From contig JAEWQO010000023.1 in NCBI GenBank assembly GCA_023460315.1, forward strand, positions 1 to 5,219: DNA of 5,219 nucleotides, written 5' to 3'. The position numbers and the translations under genes are program-made. Shown piece after piece: positions 1 through 5,192 of the stretch (the first letter of the stretch is position 1; each line of letters opens with the position of its first letter). The notes beneath the pieces are model-generated. The model did not search any database and was not told where the DNA came from. It was given only the letters and a program-made list of their open reading frames with translations. Source of the stretch: Actinomycetes bacterium (GTDB lineage Bacteria; Actinomycetota; Coriobacteriia; Coriobacteriales; Eggerthellaceae).

Positions 1-28
1 TGATGTGAGTGTCGAATTCAATCATGCC

Positions 29-34
29 AGGAGG
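29..34 (+). promoter_or_regulatory. Ribosome binding site deciding the copy A transposase start
   Basis: AGGAGG lies four bases before the GTG at 39. Copy B has a related stretch (AGGCGAACC, directly before its ATG) at the aligned position. This favours GTG 39 over the in-frame GTG at 9 or ATG at 24, neither of which has a Shine-Dalgarno sequence visible in the window. Confidence 0.65.
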
Positions 35-38
35 AACC

Positions 39-1202
39 GTGCCAGAACCCATCGTATCAGTTGACCAGGATGCCATAAAGGACGAACTCAAGATTCTCGT
101 CAAGGCCACGGTCGAGCAGACCATCAACGGACTGCTCGAAGAACAGGCTGACGAGCTCGTCGGGGCGCAACGCCACGGGCGCAGCGCCGAGCGTGAGGCA
201 TGCCGCGCAGGACATTGCAAGCGAAAGCTCGTGACCGCATCCGGGGAGATCGAGCTCGTCGTTCCCAAGCTCAAGGGGACCGCTTTCACCACTGCCATCA
301 TCGAACGCCACAGACGCCGGGAGGCAAGCGTGGAGGAGGCGATGATCGAGATGTACCTGGCGGGCGTGTCGACGAGGCGCATCGAGGACGTGAGCGAGAT
401 CCTGTGGGGCGCAAGCGTGTCGGCGGGCACGGTCTCCAATCTCAACGAGAAGGCGTTCAAGGCGGTCGAGGAGTGGAGGAGCAGGCCGCTTGCCTGCGCG
501 TATCCCTACGCCTGCGTCGACGGCATATGCCTCAAGCGCAGCTGGGGCGGCTCTTTCGAGAACGTCGCCGTCATGGTGGCCATCGGGGTCAATGAGGAAG
601 GGTATCGCGAGGTCATCGGCTGCGCCGAGGGCTTCACGGAATCGTCTGGGTGCTGGCGCGACTTCCTCTCGTGGCTGAAAGGCCGCGGGCTGCGCGGCGT
701 GAGGATGTTCGCCGGCGACAAGGCGGCCGGCATGGTCGGCTCGATCGCGGAGGTGTTCCCCGATGCCGAATGCCAGCGCTGCATGGTGCACTTCTGCCGC
801 AACGTGCTGGCCAAGGCGCCGAAGTCCAAGCGCGGCGGGGTGGCTGCCATGCTCAAGGCGATCCATGCACAGGAATCACGCGAGGCCAGCGAGCGCAAGG
901 CTGCCGAAGTCGCCTCGGCCCTCGAGGATATGAAGCTTGCCGCAGGAGCCAAGACCGTCAGGGAGGGCATCGCCGAGACCCTGACCTACACGGCCTTCCC
1001 GATGAGCCATTGGCGTCGGATACGAACCAACAACGCCATCGAGAGGCTCAACCGGGAGATCAGGCGCCGCACGCGCGTGGTAGGCACCTTCCCCGACGGC
1101 AACTCGGCGCTCATGCTGGTGACCGCAAGGCTCAAGTACGTCGCTGAGAGCGAATGGGGATCAAGGCGCTATCTGGACGTATCCCTGTTCGAGGGCGAAT
1201 GA
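39..1202 (+). CDS. IS256-family (Mutator-type) transposase, copy A
   Basis: This is a DDE transposase of 387 residues, close to the usual IS256-family length, expected to cut and rejoin its own element's ends. The catalytic triad is visible as D161 (in VDGI), D227 (in AGDKAAG) and E335 (in NNAIERLNRE). The long D-to-E gap holds the CxxH motif of the helical insertion domain (C248, H251). The N-terminal 100 or so residues, ending near the VPKLKG segment, should bind DNA. I chose GTG 39 because of the AGGAGG before it and because the alignment with copy B begins there. The protein aligns without internal gaps to copy B at about 77% identity by eye. It is odd in having ten cysteines against three in copy B, six of them at positions where copy B has tyrosine. 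The frame is open and the triad complete, so activity is possible but unproven. Family assignment is firm. Confidence 0.93.
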   Translation: MPEPIVSVDQDAIKDELKILVKATVEQTINGLLEEQADELVGAQRHGRSAEREACRAGHCKRKLVTASGEIELVVPKLKGTAFTTAIIERHRRREASVEEAMIEMYLAGVSTRRIEDVSEILWGASVSAGTVSNLNEKAFKAVEEWRSRPLACAYPYACVDGICLKRSWGGSFENVAVMVAIGVNEEGYREVIGCAEGFTESSGCWRDFLSWLKGRGLRGVRMFAGDKAAGMVGSIAEVFPDAECQRCMVHFCRNVLAKAPKSKRGGVAAMLKAIHAQESREASERKAAEVASALEDMKLAAGAKTVREGIAETLTYTAFPMSHWRRIRTNNAIERLNREIRRRTRVVGTFPDGNSALMLVTARLKYVAESEWGSRRYLDVSLFEGE

Positions 1203-1233
1203 CGCCGATGGCTGAGGGTCTCATTGAAAAAGT

Positions 1234-1255
1234 GCGCAAGAATCTTGACAGTACC
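1234..1255 (+). repeat. Right terminal inverted repeat of IS256 copy A
   Basis: The segment reads GCGCAAGAATCTTGACAGTA then CC. The equivalent end of copy B (minus strand, 2851 to 2830) differs at three of 22 bases. It starts about 30 bp after the transposase stop, and beyond it similarity to copy B ends. Confidence 0.7.
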
Positions 1256-1317
1256 GCCATTCGCTGCCTTTCTCGTTCCTCTAAACGTTTGGTTTCTGCT
1301 TCCTTGGCTTGCGCAAT

Positions 1318-1431
1318 ATGAGCTTGTTTAAGTCCTTAGATCCGATTATAAAATCTCTCCACGAACCGGAGAGAACGAAAGAATACCTCACCGAAGGCTT
1401 ACGAAAAGAAGCAGAACGCCTCTCCTTCTAA
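1318..1431 (+). pseudogene. Orphan 3' coding remnant or very small ORF
   Basis: An in-frame stretch from ATG 1318 to TAA 1429-1431 encodes 37 residues, beginning MSLFKSLDPIIKSLHEPER and ending KEAERLSF. It is hydrophilic with an amphipathic helical look. No ribosome binding site precedes the ATG. The frame opens just after a stop near 1294, and IS256 copy A ends at 1255. A strong hairpin terminator starts 14 bp after the stop, the position expected for the end of a real plus-strand gene. My reading is that this is the C-terminus of a host gene whose upstream part was lost or frame-shifted when copy A arrived. A small independent protein, or chance, cannot be excluded. I do not recognise the family. 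Confidence 0.35.
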
Positions 1432-1444
1432 TCATTTTGGCATG

Positions 1445-1485
1445 AAAAGGCATCATTCCCAAACATTTTGAGGATGATGCCTTTT
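1445..1485 (+). terminator. Strong rho-independent, probably bidirectional terminator
   Basis: AAAAGGCATCAT (1445-1456) pairs perfectly with ATGATGCCTTTT (1474-1485). The 12-bp stem can gain two more weak pairs around a loop rich in A and T. The A run before the stem and the T run ending it make the structure usable from both strands. It follows the orphan frame ending at 1431 and insulates the truncated gene at 1688 from transcription leaving IS256 copy A. Confidence 0.8.
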
Positions 1486-1687
1486 GCCCTTGGATAACTC
1501 ACTCGCACTCGGCAACCGTTTTTGCCAAAGGGGTTGAATAGGCTAATTGCGAATTGCCCAAATTCAAGTGTTTACCAGTTGCCACCAGGCAGAATACATC
1601 GCAGCCTAGGTGTCAACTATGATAGAATAGAGCAAAATTTACTAACGGATAATTCCCGTTTCAATATTAATAAAAGCAGGTGTTACG
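1486..1687 (+). other. AT-rich intergenic leader of the truncated gene at 1688
   Basis: This 200-bp stretch has no convincing gene. A 60-codon frame at 1522-1704 runs through it but lacks a ribosome binding site, overlaps the better start at 1688 and has no recognisable motif. The base composition is clearly richer in A and T than the IS256 copies, consistent with host or plasmid DNA rather than IS DNA. TAGAAT at 1623-1628 and GATAAT at 1648-1653 look like -10 boxes, but neither has a good -35 box at the right distance. A short inverted repeat, AACGG then seven bases then CCGTT (1644-1660), overlaps the second and could be an operator. These calls are tentative. Confidence 0.3.
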
Positions 1688-1773
1688 ATGAGTCGATACA
1701 ATGAAGTAGTATCAATGTGGCGAAAATTTCACATCACTAATGCAGCTAGTCTTGCTCAGCACCTTGATAACTC
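1688..1773 (+). pseudogene. 5' fragment of a host gene cut by IS3-a; Fic-like N-terminus possible
   Basis: ATG 1688 follows AGCAGG with a seven-base gap and opens a frame beginning MSRYNEVVSMWRKFHITNAA and continuing SLAQHLDN before it meets the IS3-a terminus at about 1774. Read on into the IS, the frame stops at a TAG near 1793-1795. The pattern of an aromatic and charged start, a tryptophan, then an alanine- and leucine-rich helix ending in HLDN reminds me of the first residues of Fic/DOC-family AMP-transferase proteins, in which the FIC motif comes much later. Too little remains to prove it. The start signal, the AT-rich leader and the abrupt end at an IS terminus support a real gene inactivated by insertion. 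The rest of the gene, if it survives, should lie beyond the far end of IS3-a, outside the window. I am confident of the disruption but not of the Fic identity. Confidence 0.45.
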
Positions 1774-1799
1774 TGAAGTTCCCTTAGTTTTGTAGACAG
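1774..1799. repeat. Probable right terminal repeat of IS3-a
   Basis: Reading inward, the end is TGAAGTTCCCTTAGTTTTG followed by TAGACAG. IS3-family ends commonly start with TG and carry a GGACA or AGACA block about 20 bp in. The orfB stop codon (TTA on the plus strand, 1784-1786) lies inside this repeat, as is common in the family. The opposite end is not present for confirmation. Confidence 0.55.
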
Positions 1800-2521
1800 C
1801 CTTCTTCTGTCTTCAGCACTGAATAGTACTCATCCTCGTATTCTTTTGGACTCCGGTACCCCAGTACCGAATGCATTCTCAGTTTATTATAGAATCGCTC
1901 GATATAGTCAAAGATTTCTATCTGGGCTTCCTCCCTGCTTTGAAAAGCCTGTCTGTGCACGCATTCTGTCTTAATCGTAGACATCAACGATTCAGTCGCT
2001 GCATTGTCCCACGGGCTGGCTATGCCTCCCATAGAAGGTCTGATACCGTATTTCCTCATGGTTTTGCCAACAAGCAGAGATCGGTATTGAGATCCGTGAT
2101 CCGAATGATGAATGATGCCCTTGCCGGGCCTTCTTCTCATTATTGCCATCAGCAGTGCATCGTCGACAAGACTTGCGTGCATATTGTGCCCCATCGACCA
2201 CCCGACCACCATTCGTGAAAATATATCAAACACGATAGCCAGGTAGAGCCATCCTTGATAGGTCTTTACGTAGGTGATGTCGGCGAACCAGACTTCGTTA
2301 GGTTTGTCCGCCGAGAAGTCGCGGCAGACAAGGTCGTCAGATGAGGCGACCTCCGGTCGTGTGTGCTTGTTTTTCGGTCGCTTTCGCCGTTTGCTTACTC
2401 CTTCGATGTCGAGCTCTTTCATCAATCGGGAGCAACGATCTTTGGATATGCTTATTCCTTTTCTTTTCAGGGATGCCATGATTCTTGGTACCCCATAGAC
2501 GCACCGATTCCTCCCAAAGAT
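1784..2521 (-). pseudogene. IS3-family transposase OrfB (IS3-a), N-terminus missing
   Basis: The frame is open from the IS3-b junction at 2521 down to the TAA at 1784-1786, giving 245 codons where about 290 are usual. The reading before ATG 2479 continues the protein (RCVYGVPRI, the conserved block of the HTH_21 region), so ATG 2479 is not the native start. The rve integrase core follows. Counted from ATG 2479, the catalytic residues are D67 (WFADITYV), D127 (HHSDHGSQY) and E163 (DNAATESL), with 35 residues between the second and third, as expected for the family. The lysine- and arginine-rich segment before the core (KRRKRPKNK) and the C-terminal YNKLRMHSVLGY block are also typical. The catalytic core is whole, but orfA, the frameshift site and the OrfB start have been removed by insertion of IS3-b, so no functional transposase is expected. 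Confidence 0.9.
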
Positions 2522-2548
2522 TGACCTGTGTCAAGAAAACGGACACGG
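2522..2548. repeat. Terminal inverted repeat of IS3-b (orfB end)
   Basis: Reading inward it begins TGACCTGT and finishes ACGGACACGG. Against the other end (5219 read inward) the first eight and last ten bases are identical, with divergence confined to the middle; about 20 of 27 positions match. The TG start is standard for IS3-family ends. Confidence 0.88.
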
Positions 2549-2560
2549 TAGAACGACAAA

Positions 2561-2830
2561 TTATGCGGCTTGACTCACCTCTCTTTCATGTCTCGCACAT
2601 TTCTCGGTGCGCGTGAAGAAGCCCTCCATCGCTTTGGCGGGTATCTGGTATCCGATAGTCGAATGTGGCCGACGTCGGTTGTAATAGGTTTCGATGAACT
2701 TGATAACAGCCTGCCTCGCTTCGCTGCGGGTAGAGAAACTTTGCCGGTAATACATTTCGTTTTTAAGCGTCGCGAAGAAGGATTCAGCAACGGCGTTATC
2801 GTGACACGATCCGGTTCTTCCCACCGAAAG
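2561..2830 (-). pseudogene. IS3-b OrfB, C-terminal fragment
   Basis: This is the 3' part of the OrfB interrupted by IS256 copy B. It restores the missing third catalytic residue: in the joined protein E229 lies in HDNAVAESFF, 35 residues after D193 of the other fragment. The C-terminal YYNRRRPHSTIGY block, a hallmark of IS3-family OrfB, is present. In this frame the IS256 end places a TGA a few codons upstream of the target repeat, so the fragment is not read through from the IS. Any GTG start at 2824 would be artificial. Joining the fragments at the duplicated site gives a 302-residue OrfB in perfect frame, which proves that the two pieces were one gene. Confidence 0.92.
2820..2830 (+). repeat. 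Target-site duplication of IS256 copy B, left copy
   Basis: CCCACCGAAAG is repeated at 4201-4211 on the other side of copy B, and occurs once in the reconstructed orfB. IS256-family duplications are normally 8 to 9 bp, so one or two of the eleven bases may match by chance or belong to the IS end. Confidence 0.85.
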
Positions 2831-2854
2831 GTACCGTCAAGAATCTTTCGCAAA
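2831..2854. repeat. Terminal inverted repeat of IS256 copy B (right end of the element)
   Basis: Reading inward it begins GTACCGTCAAGAA and continues TCTTTCGCAAA. The last eleven bases are identical to the opposite end at 4178-4188 (in reverse complement). The outer part matches the opposite end at about half its positions and closely matches the right end of copy A. Confidence 0.8.
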
Positions 2855-2901
2855 AAAGGCTGACACCCTAGGCGTGCCGTCGGCTGCGTGATGGTTGCCC
2901 G

Positions 2902-4071
2902 CTAGTCCTCCAATCCTCCCAGAATGGATACATCCAGGTACCGCCTCGTCCCCCAACCGGACTCGGCGACGTACTTGCATCTGGCGGCAACCAGCATCAG
3001 CGCTGCGTGGCCGTCGGGAAAAGTGCCGACGACACGGGTTCGGCGCCGGATCTCGCGGTTGAGCCTCTCAATGGCGTTGTTCGTGCGTATCCGCACCCAA
3101 TGCTGCATAGGGAAGTTCGTGTAGGTCAAGGTTTCCACGACCCCGTCATCAACCGTTTTTGCCGCGGCGGACAACTTCATGCCTTCCAGCTCGGCCACCA
3201 CTTCGTCGGCCTTCCTCATCGACGCCTCGAAGCTCTCCTGGGCGTGTATCGCCTTGAGCATCTTGGCGACGTAGGCCCGCTTGCCCTTGGGGACCTTGCC
3301 GAAGACGTTGCGGTAGAAGTGCACCGTGCAGCGCTGGTACTTGGCGTCCGGGAAGACCTCTGCCATCGAGCCGACCATGCCGGCCGCCTTGTCGCCGGTG
3401 AGCATGCGCACGCCCTTGAGCCCGCGGCCTTTCAGCCAAGCCAGGAAATCCTTCCAGGATTCCTTCGACTCCGTGAAGCCCTCAGCGCAGCCGACGATCT
3501 CCCTGTATCCATCCGCGTTCACGCCTATGGCCACCATCACGGCCACGTTTTCATACGAGCCGCCCCAGCTGCGCTTCAAGTAGATGCCGTCGATGTAGAC
3601 ATAAGGGTATTCGCCCTCCAACGGGCGGCTGCGCCACTCCTCGACCGCGGCGAACGCCTTCTCGTTGAGGTTGGAGACAGTGCCTGCCGACACCTTCGCA
3701 CCCCAGAGGATCTCGCTCACATCCTCGATGCGTCTCGTCGACACGCCCGCCAGATACATCTCAATCATGGCTTCTTCCACACTCGTCTCACGCCTGCGGT
3801 AACGCTCTATGACTGCGGTTTGGAACGTCGCTCCGCGAAGCTTGGGGACAGACAGCTCTATCTCGCCGGACGTGGTGACCAGCTTGCGTTTGTAGTGGCC
3901 GGAACGGTAGGCGTCGCGGTCGGCGGTGCGTTCGTATCGCTCGGCCCCCACAAGCTCGTCGGCCTCCTCGTTCAGAAGTTCATTGAGGGTTTGCTCGACG
4001 GTTGTTTTGACGAGTTCCTTGAGTTCGCTCTTTATGGCAGCCTCGTCGACTGATACGATTTGCTCGGACAT
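2902..4071 (-). CDS. IS256-family (Mutator-type) transposase, copy B
   Basis: A DDE transposase of 389 residues with D161 (YIDGIYLK), D227 (TGDKAAG) and E335 (NNAIERLNRE), and the CxxH motif (C248, H251) in the helical insertion before the final glutamate. The start is ATG 4071, which lies directly after AGGCGAACC and aligns with the start chosen for copy A. An in-frame ATG at 4122 would add 17 residues, but it falls inside the putative -10 box and would not be transcribed. Compared with copy A the tyrosines at 55, 60, 159, 164, 245 and 253 are kept, as in the consensus I recall for this subgroup. Stop TAG at 2902-2904 lies about 70 bp from the element end. The gene looks intact and the element has both ends, so it is the best candidate here for an active transposon. 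Confidence 0.95.
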   Translation of the reverse strand: MSEQIVSVDEAAIKSELKELVKTTVEQTLNELLNEEADELVGAERYERTADRDAYRSGHYKRKLVTTSGEIELSVPKLRGATFQTAVIERYRRRETSVEEAMIEMYLAGVSTRRIEDVSEILWGAKVSAGTVSNLNEKAFAAVEEWRSRPLEGEYPYVYIDGIYLKRSWGGSYENVAVMVAIGVNADGYREIVGCAEGFTESKESWKDFLAWLKGRGLKGVRMLTGDKAAGMVGSMAEVFPDAKYQRCTVHFYRNVFGKVPKGKRAYVAKMLKAIHAQESFEASMRKADEVVAELEGMKLSAAAKTVDDGVVETLTYTNFPMQHWVRIRTNNAIERLNREIRRRTRVVGTFPDGHAALMLVAARCKYVAESGWGTRRYLDVSILGGLED

Positions 4072-4117
4072 GGTTCGCCTGCCTCTCTCGATATGCTTAC
4101 TTGCTTGGTCGCTGTAA

Positions 4118-4147
4118 ATCATACCGACGGCGCTCGGACCGTGTCCA
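4118..4147 (-). promoter_or_regulatory. Sigma-70-type promoter of IS256 copy B transposase
   Basis: On the minus strand TGGACA (4147-4142) is followed by 18 bases and then TATGAT (4123-4118). Each hexamer matches the consensus at five of six positions. Transcription would start near 4111, leaving a leader of about 40 bases before ATG 4071. The promoter lies inside the element, so it moves with it. Confidence 0.55.
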
Positions 4148-4177
4148 TTGCCTTGCCTGGATGTATTCAGCTGTCAA

Positions 4178-4200
4178 TTTGCGAAAGAAATTTTACGTCA
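4178..4200. repeat. Terminal inverted repeat of IS256 copy B (left end of the element)
   Basis: TTTGCGAAAGA (4178-4188) is the exact reverse complement of 2844-2854. The outer dozen bases up to 4200 match the other end only in part (14 of 20 over the outer 20 bases). Confidence 0.8.
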
Positions 4201-4211
4201 CCCACCGAAAG
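4201..4211 (+). repeat. Target-site duplication of IS256 copy B, right copy
   Basis: CCCACCGAAAG, identical to 2820-2830. In orfB it covers the codons for L214 to G217. Confidence 0.85.
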
Positions 4212-4846
4212 CCTTACATCGTTTTCCTTGGCCCACATCGCTAGAGTGCGCGAAGTGTACTGCGCGCCGCGGTCGCTGTGAAAGATTGCGTTTCCGGCAA
4301 CATAGCCACGGGCTTTTGCATTCGCCAATGCCGATACGACGATGTCGGCTGTCATGCGTTTGGATATCGACCAACCAACCACCATGCGTGTATTGAGATC
4401 GATTACAGTTGATAGATAAAGCCAGCCCTGACCGGTTCTCAGGTAGGTGATATCCCCCACGAGCTTGTATGTGGGGACCGGGCTCGTGAAATCACGACGA
4501 ATCAGGTCGGGACGCGGTTTTGCCGATTTATCGGGGATGGTCGTTCTCTTGGAAACGAACGGTGTACAGCCACGTATCCCCAGCTCCCTCATACATTTGC
4601 GGACACGATACAAAGTGACATAAGCGAACTTGTCAGGCAGAAAGCACCGAATGAACCGCGCTCCGAAACGACGGTCGGATTCCGCCCATACACGATGCAC
4701 CGCATCGCGAACATCACCCCAATCATCTTCAGGCGCACCTTTGGCAAGCCATCCGTAAAAGCCCGAACGGGATACCTCTAAAATGCGAGCCATCATACAC
4801 ACCGGGTAATTCGCCTTCTCCGCACGCATCAGCTGGTAGCGCTCGA

Positions 4847-5128
4847 TCACTCCCGCTCTTTTGCGAAGAAGGCTGCGGCTTTTTTTAGGAACGAATTCTC
4901 CATCTCAAGCTCGCGGATGCGTTTCTGCGCAGCCTTAAGCTCATCGGACTGGTCGGCCTCGGCTGTTTTGCCATTCAGTTCAGCTCGTCGCTTGTGAACC
5001 CAGGTATTGAGCGTTTTTTGATTGAGCCCGAGTTCTTCGGCGATCTGCATCACGGGTCTGCCGGTTGAAATCACGTAGTCTGCGGTCTCCCGGCGATATT
5101 CGTCGCTATAGGTGTTTCTGCCTTCCAT
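4847..5128 (-). CDS. IS3-family transposase OrfA (IS3-b)
   Basis: A 93-residue protein of usual OrfA length that binds the element's ends and regulates the frameshifted OrfAB transposase. An N-terminal helix-turn-helix (about residues 8-48, with the conserved W43 in LNTWVHKRR) is followed by an acidic linker and a leucine-zipper-like coiled coil (about 63-83, DELKAAQKRIRELEMEN), the known oligomerisation region of the family. The start ATG 5128 has AAGGAG eight bases upstream. The gene overlaps orfB, which lies in the -1 frame, and codons 82-83 lie on the slippery A run. The protein itself appears intact although its partner orfB is broken, so it could still be expressed and bind IS3-b ends. 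Confidence 0.92.
   Translation of the reverse strand: MEGRNTYSDEYRRETADYVISTGRPVMQIAEELGLNQKTLNTWVHKRRAELNGKTAEADQSDELKAAQKRIRELEMENSFLKKAAAFFAKERE
4880..4886 (-). promoter_or_regulatory. Programmed -1 ribosomal frameshift heptamer of IS3-b
   Basis: On the minus strand the reading is CTA AAA AAA GCC, so the heptamer A_AAA_AAA sits in the correct register of orfA and is followed by G. A one-base slip back gives KKSRSLL and runs without a stop into the orfB frame, joining it at GTG 4850. This is the classical IS3-family mechanism for making OrfAB. I did not identify a downstream stimulatory structure. Confidence 0.85.
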
Positions 5129-5136
5129 AGCCTGTA

Positions 5137-5142
5137 CTCCTT
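5137..5142 (-). promoter_or_regulatory. Ribosome binding site of IS3-b orfA
   Basis: AAGGAG on the minus strand, eight bases before ATG 5128; part of a longer purine run GAGAAAAAGGAG. Confidence 0.75.
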
Positions 5143-5157
5143 TTTCTCGGTATCGAA

Positions 5158-5184
5158 ATCATAGTCGATTCGCCGCTGCGAATC
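5158..5184 (-). promoter_or_regulatory. Palindrome and -10-like box in the IS3-b leader
   Basis: GATTCGC and GCGAATC (5167-5173 and 5178-5184) form a perfect 7-bp stem with a 4-base loop. Directly downstream on the minus strand is TATGAT (5163-5158), a good -10 box, but the -35 position (GAGATT) is poor. The palindrome lies between the terminal repeat and orfA. It could be a repressor site or a hairpin limiting outside transcription; neither role is shown. Confidence 0.4.
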
Positions 5185-5192
5185 TCTTAATT

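Larger units (their letters stand above)
1..1255 (+). mobile_element. IS256-family insertion sequence, copy A (left end outside window)
   Basis: The element carries a single transposase gene and ends on the right in a terminal repeat that matches the corresponding end of copy B (2831-4200) at 19 of 22 positions. In copy B the start codon lies 129 bp inside the element's outer end. By analogy the left end of copy A should lie roughly 90 bp before position 1, so neither its left repeat nor its promoter can be seen here. Full length is inferred to be about 1.35 kb. The right boundary at 1255 is set by the last base shared with copy B (GTACC) and may be off by one or two bases. Target-site duplication cannot be checked without the left flank. 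Confidence 0.85.
1774..2521 (-). mobile_element. IS3-a: 3' portion of an IS3-family element, cut by IS3-b
   Basis: The segment runs from a terminal sequence beginning TGAAGTTCCC at 1774 through most of an orfB to position 2521, where a different IS3 element begins with its own terminal repeat. The missing part (orfA, frameshift region and orfB 5' end) is expected beyond 5219 if the insertion was simple. The element's orfB differs greatly from that of IS3-b, so the two belong to different IS3 subgroups. Composition is more AT-rich than in the IS256 copies. The terminus at 1774 is inferred from the TG start and the GTAGACA core typical of IS3-family ends; the partner repeat is not in the window. 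Confidence 0.8.
2831..4200 (-). mobile_element. IS256-family insertion sequence, copy B (complete)
   Basis: An element of about 1.37 kb with imperfect inverted repeats at both ends, one intact transposase, and a direct repeat of target DNA on each side. It is inserted in the orfB of IS3-b, between the second and third catalytic residues. The boundaries follow from reconstructing the uninterrupted orfB and are certain to within about two bases. The intact ends, duplication, promoter and gene suggest that it is the youngest insertion here. Confidence 0.93.
4167..4850 (-). pseudogene. IS3-b OrfB, N-terminal fragment ending in IS256 copy B
   Basis: The reading frame starts at GTG 4850, overlapping the orfA stop, and is native to residue 217 (LSVG), after which ten residues come from the IS256 end before a stop at 4167. 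It contains the HTH_21-like region (SRSGFYGWL near residues 27-35), then the rve integrase core with D133 (VGDITYLRTG) and D193 (IFHSDRGAQY). The catalytic glutamate is on the separate fragment at 2561-2830, so this protein cannot be catalytic. Translation of native OrfB would normally come from a -1 frameshift out of orfA at 4880-4886, giving a fused protein of about 395 residues. It may still be made as a truncated product able to bind DNA, but that is speculation. Confidence 0.92.

Noticed and set aside
9..38. Copy A transposase starting at GTG 9 or ATG 24
   Set aside because: No Shine-Dalgarno sequence is visible before either. The alignment with copy B and the AGGAGG at 29-34 point to GTG 39.
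39..1202. Adenine-directed mutagenesis such as a diversity-generating retroelement acting on copy A
   Set aside because: The tyrosine-to-cysteine changes resemble targeted A changes, but synonymous third-position differences are spread over the whole gene, no template repeat or reverse transcriptase is present, and changes are not confined to one variable block.
1445..1485. CRISPR-like or regulatory repeat
   Set aside because: There is only one inverted pair with A and T tails, which is an ordinary terminator; no repeated unit with spacers exists in the window.
1522..1704. 60-codon plus-strand frame in the leader
   Set aside because: No ribosome binding site, no family resemblance, and it overlaps the better-supported start at 1688 in a different frame.
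2274..2498. Plus-strand frame opposite the IS3-a orfB
   Set aside because: It is antisense to the conserved integrase core and has no start signal or recognisable protein.
3007..4053. 348-codon open frame on the plus strand
   Set aside because: It lies wholly antisense to the copy B transposase. The protein is rich in H, R, A and L, as expected when a GC-rich gene is read backwards, and has no recognisable motif. The similar 269-codon frame at 57-866 on the minus strand is the same kind of shadow of copy A.
4072..4122. Longer copy B transposase starting at ATG 4122
   Set aside because: This ATG lies within the TATGAT box of the likely promoter, has no ribosome binding site, and adds residues with no counterpart in copy A.
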